A stretch of 26,788 bases of DNA. Source: Porodaedalea pini. Its lineage: Eukaryota > Basidiomycota > Agaricomycetes > Hymenochaetales > Hymenochaetaceae. The DNA lies in assembly GCA_002794775.1 (NCBI GenBank), contig NBAY01000170.1:1-26788 (forward strand), read 5' to 3'. The position numbers and the translations under genes are program-made. A model generated the notes under the pieces. That model saw nothing but the letters and a program-made list of their open reading frames with translations. It did no database searches and was not told where the DNA came from. Shown piece by piece: positions 20,396-26,788 of the stretch. Numbering within the stretch: the first letter of the stretch is position 1; each line of letters starts with the position of its first letter.

Positions 20396-21807
20396 AAATC
20401 AGACCCACGAGTATAGAGAAGGCCGCACGCGGATCTGATCCGTGATCGTCATGGTCAAAAACTCACCTAAGCATTTGCAGCCGGGACGTGCCGAATTCAA
20501 TTATCGTGCTTCCCAATGCGTTCTTCGTCGTAATGGCGAAGCAATTGCGCTGCTTGCCAATGGCCTCACTGAACCTGGTGTCCTGAACTGTTGTGCCAGT
20601 GCGCCTTCATCATCAGGTTTTTCTGCTTGTCTCTGACTGAGTCGCTTTGAGGTGGCCTCAGCTATAGGAAAAATAGCATCCCCGCTAACCCCATGGATCT
20701 CACGTTGAAGTAGATCAACGAAGACTTCACCCTTGCCCACAAGCTGAAAATGCCTCGAAGCACGGCCTCCTATCCACCGCACTCATACTGCTGCGTGAAA
20801 TGGCATGGGTTTATAGGCCGAGTACGGACGACTGTGTTCAGCGCACAGCCGCTCAATATCAGGAATACTCCGCCGTTCGCGAATCGCAGCATGCAGACGC
20901 GCTTCATAGCGGAGACGGCGAGCGAGCTGCTTGGTGGATAGTCCATTTTTCTGGTCAAGAAGGATAAATAGCTGGGTATTGATGCAAGTGCGATATGACA
21001 CAATGAGGGTGTCGGGTTGGCATTTTCGCAGACGAGGAGAGTACGGCGAGGTTGAGGTGCGATCGTTTACTTATGAACTGTACGTCGCTTCTAAACATCT
21101 AGCCAACTCAATTGTGTGCACAAGAAACTCGCTAATGCCCATGATCAACGCTCTCTCCTTTTTTCTGGCGTCCAACCCAGGTCTTCGTCGACCTCCTTCC
21201 AAGCATTCAACGAAGGCCGCGCCCTCCATCGGGGTCGGCACTCCTTCCCTTACTCGTCCCCATCCCCATCTATCATCCACTCCCAATACTTGCTTCTGAC
21301 GCCATGCCTAGAGCAGGCTACGTCCTACCCCGTCGCTGCGCAATTGCACATGACCTTTACCCACCGATAATTCCGCCCGCTTACAATCGCATACGTCGGC
21401 GACAGCGCAATGGTGCTATACGACATGCACCTCACCTGCCAATGTTTGGAGTATCGCCTCGAGGTCGCATTACTGCGCAACCCGTGGTGTCGTGCGCCTC
21501 TGGCCATGTGGGATAAGGCAGTTGAGCTTAGGCGCAGCGGGCATCATTGTTAACCCGTACATGAGGCTATTTTCAAGAACCTTTGCATTACTTGTACCTC
21601 CAAAGGGGCATAGGACTTGTGAGCATACCCGTAAGGACGACATATATTTCTTATTTGCTTGACAAAGACGCATCGAGCTTCGCTAGTGAACATGTTCACA
21701 AACACAAGTCTGACATGTTAGACTCGTAATATATTCCCAATGACAACAGTAGAATGCTAATGGTCCGTACGCGTCTCACTCATGGCGGTATAGAAGCGAT
21801 GGTCAAT
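20396..21807. other. Stretch without a recognisable gene
   Basis: About 1.4 kb, GC-richer than the region at 17 kb. On the minus strand, adjacent frames at 20501-20782 and 20783-21001 are open and look protein-like (STKQLARRLRYEARLHAAIR; EVFVDLLQREIHGVSGDAIF), but they are in different frames with no good intron between them and no ATG. They may be a decayed gene. Nothing else is seen. Confidence 0.3.
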
Positions 21808-23332
21808 TCAATTCGTTGTGTCCAAGGTGTGCTCGGTGGTCGCAAAGCCGACACGACTGTTCGTTGTGTCAAAAACGGAGTAGAAGCGCTCGAGGAACGT
21901 CATCCCGTTGATAAAGTCGAGCCCTTCGTCGCTACTGTCCCAAGCTGCAATTCATTAAGTCCGAGAACCACAGAAACGGGATTCGAAGTAGATTGACACT
22001 CACGTCTGCGACGATCAAGAAGATAGAGTCTGTAGATCCTCCGATTGCGGTGTTCAAGGCACGCGGCCACGTCTGTGCATTCTTCGTGAACTCAAACATC
22101 GTCCCGCTGATATTGAAGAACAGGCTCTCCAGGTTTGCGTAGTCATCACTTGAGATTGTGAGCAACCCGACTGTGTCGTCCACTGTTGCGCCGGTGGGAG
22201 AGGTGTAGGTATTGAACGCCGGGCTGGAAAGCATGACCAAAGTCGTTCCTGTATCCACAACGCCAGCTGTAGAAGGGAGAATAGCCGTCCCGGCAGAACC
22301 ATACGTGATCGACTGGTCAATCCCAAAGAATTGGTTTGCCGGAGAAGTGGATGTAATAGGTGTGAAAACGATGTCCTACGTGTTCTTGGACAGGTCGGCG
22401 CTGCCAAAAGTGATTTCCCCATTCGTGTCGGACTCGGATGTCGTCGGCGCAAAGAAGACCCCAACGACCTCTTCTGAAATCGATCCTTGCGACAACAGGT
22501 TGTCGGTCACCGTTGGCACAGCCGAGCCGCTAAGTAGCAATGTTCCCTCTGTGAGATCTTTCGGTCCGATTCCCAATATACCATTCACGATCTCGAATCC
22601 TTCAGATAAAGCAGCAACACCGATGCTCTGGCCAGTGATAACGAGATCTTCGGCGAGCGTCACTGTATCGGTAACTGCGTAAAGCGCTGTTAGAACTTTG
22701 CAGGATAAATGGAAGACCAGTCGAAGAACATACATTCTGACCCGAACAAAAAATCCTGAACCATAGATGACTGAAACAAGTTCGCCTGTCGAGTGGCTTG
22801 TACTCGTTCGAGTATACGACTTTCCGGCTATAATAGCGATCGGTATATTTCTTCATGATAAAAAAGTAGACACAGACCTCCCACCCTGAATTGAAAAGCT
22901 ATTGTTAGTTTGCGGTATTGCGATATGCCATGGCGAACCTACCAGGTATTGCTGCTGCCTGTGTCGAGGATAAGCGAGTACGTCGTAGGCGGGTTTCCGA
23001 CGCCGACTAACGGTTTGGTTCTAACAATGAGAACTACGAAATGCGCCGACAAGGCGTGAGTGCGACTGACTTGAGCGACATAGGAGACAACATCGTTCGT
23101 TATGTCGAAAGATACTTGGCGCTTTACAGGCTGGCCGCTAGCAGCGCGAGCATTCCCCATCGCGATGTGATGCGCTGCGCGCGCACGGTCAATCTCAGGA
23201 AGCGTGTTGCCCGAGACGTTGAGTCCGGCCGACGAATGGCAACGAGACCTTCGGTTCATGCACTCGTACGACGGGTGCAGGAGGTGCGGCTGCTACCAGT
23301 GCTGCTAGAAGTAAGACGCCGTAGGCAAACAT
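21808..23332 (-). pseudogene. Broken pepsin-like aspartic protease (family A1)
   Basis: Family A1 enzymes are secreted and use two aspartates. Seen here: a signal peptide (MFAYGVLLLAALVAAAPPAP), a propeptide, ILDTGSSNTW with the first Asp, an IYGSGF flap, VDTGTTLVML with the second Asp, and a C-terminus with SRVGFATT. Exons are about 23067-23332, 22943-23006, 22877-22884 (8 bases), 22734-22827, 22004-22674 and 21808-21944. Lesions: a one-base frame change in the propeptide near 23221-23232, a second in a run of six A/T at 22748-22753, and an in-frame TAG at 22376-22378 before the DIVFTPITSTSP strand. The last exon also needs either a weak donor or a third frame change near 21935-21944. Everything else aligns to the family, so the damage is recent or partly due to sequencing error. 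Confidence 0.8.
22877..22884 (-). other. Eight-base micro-exon of the protease gene
   Basis: It is flanked by introns 22885-22942 (GTAGGT donor, ATTCAG acceptor) and 22828-22876 (GTCTGT donor, TTATAG acceptor). Including it rebuilds NTWVGAGKSY, the sequence expected after the first catalytic Asp motif in this family. Confidence 0.6.
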
Positions 23333-23380
23333 CGAGGAACGAGGTGAGCTGAAGATGTCCCTCAGGTCTTTCGCAGAGGA

Positions 23381-23390
23381 CACTTAAATA
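23381..23390 (-). promoter_or_regulatory. TATA-like box of the protease gene
   Basis: On the minus strand TATTTAAGTG lies about 50 bases before the ATG at 23332. It is the only AT-rich element in the immediate upstream region. Confidence 0.35.
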
Positions 23391-25106
23391 TGTCGGTAAA
23401 AAGCTGCCACATTGGAGTCAGATGCGAGAATAGTAATTATAACGATGCCGGTCACACCATATGAACAATTCCACGTCTTACAGATGACGAGACCCGTAGC
23501 TATCCCAATTCAGATCCTTAAAACGCACGGTCTGTCACGATGAGAAGCCCAAGTACGCCATCGCTATAAGGTTCTTCCACTGAAAAAATGTCGTTGATCT
23601 GCTTTCGATGAGCATACTCCACTAAGTGGAAGTAAAATCGGCGATCAGTCGACTGACTGGGAGGATCGGGAGACATCGTACCTGGCTCGACATGCAGGAA
23701 TGCTATATTGAAGCTTCTTTGACGCACAGCCAGGTTCGCGGTAGTCCAGCCAGGAGAAAGAAGTTCATAAAGAAGCCGCGATGCTATCGTGACAAGGTTC
23801 AACGCTCTCAAGCTATTGGACGGCCAAAAGTGTCGCTCACACGTTAGAAACATACCCATGTCGCAATATGAGACCTTTAAAAGCTCCTGAGGAAGGACCG
23901 CTAATCGTCCGCACCAGAAAAGCAAACAATTGTAGATGGCTCGAAGGAAGGAATGTGCGATGGTGACCTGCTGGTTTTGCCTCACCTTCTTTGTCTCCGC
24001 GTTTCCGATGGCTTCGTCTTGACGCTAATAATCGCATGCGTTATCTGCACGTCATCGGAAAGCATGTCGTAATTGAAGCCTCGAAGCAGCCTTCGGCAGC
24101 GTTCATTGGGATGAGCTGTTAAAGAAATTGTTCTCGTTCATATCCGAGACAGAGGCGACATGACGGAACCAGCACGTACCAGCAAGAGCAATAATCCCAG
24201 TTACCATCCTATAAACTTTCATTGTCACTGATCGTCGTCTTCAGCGGTTCCAGTTTCTGTGCGTCTTCGCAATACAACGTCAGCAAACGGTAACGGACGA
24301 GGGATATACATCTCGACATCCATGCTTGAAGTTGAGGCAGAGCGTGTGCAATGTGGAGACAACTTTCAAAATACGCATTTCGGCTCTGAATGGCTAATGT
24401 GAGCGCAGGTTGTGCAAATGACCGGTTTGAAGTTTGAGACTGCAAACGCGACCTTTTCGACGTAAAATCTCATCACGTGGCTGGCACAACCGTGACTTGA
24501 ATTTGGACCGCGGGGCCTCATGCTAGCGCTTTATCGAACCTGATATGTTCACAATATCATGAAATCTCATCATATATCATACTGTCTCATCGAAACTTTT
24601 CTTTGCTTCCATTATTTTGTATATGAGCCATAATACACAATGGTCCTAAACAGCGACATTCCTCCTTTCGTCTTACTAGCATTTCTCGATTCAGTTGTCT
24701 CCACATAAAGTTCTGAGCTCGTCTCGACTGGGCGGGTAGGTAAGTCTTCGTGGCTTTCTCGTGCTATTGCTCGTCCCATTGATCATCAAGCGTGTTTTTT
24801 GCTTTGTCTTCCTGCAGATCTAAGCCTGAGACTAAATGACCTCCTTCGTTCATCTTAACAGATAAACTGTCTAATAGTGTCTACAGTGAGGCTTCTGTTT
24901 ATAATCAAGCATAGCACGATTTAATACGTGCCCTCTACAGTGCTACGAAAGTCTGAAACGTCGTATCTCTTACGGAATCTTCGACTAAGAATTTCTTGAG
25001 TCTTTTCATCTGAAGAGGCGAAGAAAACTATTCAGAGTCGACTGCTTTATTTCATAAAACTTCCAGCTACATCTGCTCAGTCTAATGAGCATTATAGTAG
25101 GTTATT
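23391..25106. other. Intergenic stretch, mostly featureless
   Basis: Apart from one doubtful minus-strand frame (separate entry) there is no gene. At 24545-24600 the motif ATCTCATC/ATATCAT recurs several times. From 24600 to 25080 the plus strand is pyrimidine-rich with a GGTAGGTAAGT donor-like site near 24737, which could be an untranslated exon. Confidence 0.3.
23518..23859 (-). CDS. Hypothetical protein, doubtful
   Basis: Open for 114 codons from ATG 23859 (MGMFLTCERHFW) to a stop at 23518, and the frame stays open upstream to about 23985. The composition looks protein-like in its second half (RRFYFHLVEYAHRKQ). A competing intron starts at GTATGT just inside this ATG and ends CCAATAG. No family is recognised and no promoter element is seen. 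Confidence 0.25.
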   Translation of the reverse strand: MGMFLTCERHFWPSNSLRALNLVTIASRLLYELLSPGWTTANLAVRQRSFNIAFLHVEPGTMSPDPPSQSTDRRFYFHLVEYAHRKQINDIFSVEEPYSDGVLGLLIVTDRAF

Positions 25107-25487
25107 TCAGTTCTCTCTTATCGCACAGACCACTTCAATCCCACAGTATTCGCTGCAAATCTCACACACTGTGGTACTACCTTCCCTCCGATGATCTTCA
25201 TCTTCGTGATAACATACCGGCAGGGGAGCCCAGCCTAGCCTCATGCCATCCCGGTACCTACAGCTCAAAGGAGCCTGGATTTCCGAATTATGAGCTGGGA
25301 TGGATGGAATCTTCTTTGAAGTTGGAGCTGAAGATGTCGGTAGCGTAGAAGAGGAAGCGAAGCCTTGTGCATTGAACTTATGGTTTTCTGGGTGAGATGA
25401 CATGGGATTGTATGTGTGGTGAGACAGGCGTTTCGGACGTAGGCCGGGTAGCCGGCCTCCTCTCCCGTCAGCCTTTCTGTCCTGCAT
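25107..25487 (-). CDS. Hypothetical Ser/Pro-rich protein, doubtful
   Basis: One exon of 126 codons begins at ATG 25487 with a basic segment (MQDRKADGRGGRLPGLRPKR), then a Ser/Thr/Pro-rich stretch (SSSTLPTSSAPTSKK), and ends with a Cys cluster CEICSEYCGIEVVC. A GTATGT site inside it could be an intron donor. No family is recognised. It has a proper start and stop but may be chance. Confidence 0.3.
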   Translation of the reverse strand: MQDRKADGRGGRLPGLRPKRLSHHTYNPMSSHPENHKFNAQGFASSSTLPTSSAPTSKKIPSIPAHNSEIQAPLSCRYRDGMRLGWAPLPVCYHEDEDHRREGSTTVCEICSEYCGIEVVCAIREN

Positions 25488-26188
25488 CGTCGTCAGAAGG
25501 TTCTTCCTATTTGTAGTCGACTACTTATAAGTGAGGTGGGTGTCTGGCGCTTCGACGTTAAACAAGTTGCTGGCCAAACTGAGTGAGCTGATAGAAAGCT
25601 ACAGCGGTTTTATACATCTGCAGGTGTCAAATTCTAAGAGCAAACTCATATTTGTTTGCATGACTTCCTGGGCCGAGAGAAGCATACCTTCACACCGTAA
25701 ACTGTATCCAGAGGGAGGGAGGTTAAGTCGGGCACTTGAAGCATAATTGTGTCTAAGGTACAGCAAAGAAAATGAGTTGCGTCTGTTTTCGTATGCAGAG
25801 TACTTCCTCACTTATAAACTCACGTCTCATTCTTACTTGAGAGAATATAGTATATCCATCTACCAGCACCTGCAAGCGGTATAGCATGTGAAGAAGAGAA
25901 GAGCAATGTTTCCCTGAGCTGGAGATGGTTGCAATACGGGGCACCGGAAGTTTCGGTCGTGGTACCTAGTCAAGCAACAGGAAAATGCAAACTCGGTCAT
26001 TCCCCACTCCCTCACTATTAGCACAGATAGGTCTGATACGCGGCCTTCCAAATCATTTCAACAGATACTATTGCCATAGATGTGTGCTTGAAGAGTGACT
26101 GCCTTTCCTTGTCTGCAATACGGAGTATCTCGGAGTTCTCGGTCCATCCAGTTGGAAAGCAAAGACTATTTGTAGCGGCAGCTAGGGC
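25488..26188. other. Intergenic stretch, nothing recognised
   Basis: About 700 bases with only short open frames on both strands, no repeats and no RNA gene that I can see. Confidence 0.3.
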
Positions 26189-26196
26189 ATATAAAG
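26189..26196 (+). promoter_or_regulatory. TATA box near the right edge
   Basis: ATATAAAG is followed after about 30 bases by a pyrimidine-rich leader (CCCTTTTTCTTCATCCTC) and an ATG at 26245. This is a well-formed fungal core promoter arrangement and the best evidence for a gene running to the right. Confidence 0.5.
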
Positions 26197-26244
26197 CCGG
26201 GGCTGATTCCAGTTGAGCAACCCTTTTTCTTCATCCTCTAGTTC

Positions 26245-26788
26245 ATGCCCGGTAAACAAAATCCCCACCAACCGTTTCTGACGCGAGAGCAACATCTTTA
26301 TGTTCCCGAACCAGACAGACGTCTGACGCCTCCATCCCCAGGAAGTCATTGTAGAGGTAGCTCCAATGCTGGTCAGTGCATTCCATCTCTTCCATTTCTT
26401 GTGGAACTAAAACTAAAATGGACATGTAGGATCTGCTAAAACAGGTTGCATCAAGTAGAAATGCCGTCCAGAGGCTCCAGTCCTTCAAGTTCAGAACGGA
26501 CAAGCCGCACGGCATCCAACAACGGGAATCATTTTATTCCTTCCAACGGTAAAGGTAGACCGTCGACACCTCACTTCAGGGTGCAAGCAGATACCACGCA
26601 GACACAGTAATGGCCTAGAATATCAATAGCTGGAGAAGATGGCGTTTGGCACGTCGAGGAGGGACCAGCCTACAAGCTCCCTCATTATCACGACTATGTG
26701 TCGAGGAATCAAAAGTTTGGATCCTGTACCTATCGAAATGGCAAATACAAGCAATACCATCCTTATATCAGATAGGATAACACTTGCA
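26245..26788 (+). CDS. Possible 5' part of a gene cut by the window edge
   Basis: From ATG 26245 the frame reads MPGKQNPHQPFLTREQ. Exon-like blocks follow: 26445 to about 26549 after an ACAG acceptor, with a protein-like frame, and 26630 to the edge after AATAG. The last block is open in two frames, one reading EEGPAYKLPHYHDYVSR and ending at a TAG near 26775, the other open to the end. No set of junctions kept one frame through all blocks, so the model is only a suggestion. The product is not recognised. Confidence 0.25.

Noticed and set aside
21116..21370. Pro/Ser-rich plus-strand frames near 21.2 kb
   Set aside because: Low complexity, no ATG context, different frames open on both strands, and no neighbouring exon that joins in phase.

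Overview
The window looks like nuclear DNA of a mushroom-forming basidiomycete (Agaricomycetes). The genes are broken by many short introns of about 50-65 bases with GTRNGT donors and CTRAY-type branch points. The protein families fit the same group: TKL-like and FunK1-like kinases of the expanded basidiomycete sets, a DUF6533-type seven-helix membrane protein, and a pepsin-like protease. All gene models were spliced by hand and checked for reading phase; there is no transcript evidence.

Left part (1-11.4 kb): a cluster of kinase-fold genes. It holds a TKL-like kinase (about 1543-3198, +), a convergent 657-residue TKL-like kinase with a large unrecognised N-terminal region (3387-6179, -, 16 exons that stay in phase throughout), a divergent FunK1-like kinase of 375 residues (6547-8091, +), and an intronless gene of 566 residues (8403-10103, +). 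The intronless gene joins a helical, HeLo/four-helix-bundle-like N-terminus to a kinase fold without catalytic residues. A relic of a FunK1-like paralogue (about 10.88-11.42 kb) has lost its catalytic core. Because the HeLo-pseudokinase layout resembles the MLKL and HET-S family of cell-death executors and sits beside intact kinases, the cluster is the best candidate for an undescribed system: a kinase-triggered, necroptosis-like death or incompatibility module. That role is inferred.

Middle part (11.9-20.4 kb, minus strand): a single-pass membrane protein with a long Ser-rich cytoplasmic tail (11916-14211), a gene-poor stretch, and a DUF6533-like seven-helix protein in about 14 very small exons (17652-19800). 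Two diverged copies of a roughly 400-base repeat (near 14.6-15.0 and 20.0-20.4 kb) bracket that stretch.

Right part (20.4-26.8 kb): a broken aspartic protease gene (21808-23332, minus) that keeps both catalytic DTG motifs but carries at least two frameshifts and a nonsense codon, then mostly sequence without recognisable genes, and perhaps the 5' part of a gene running off the right edge.
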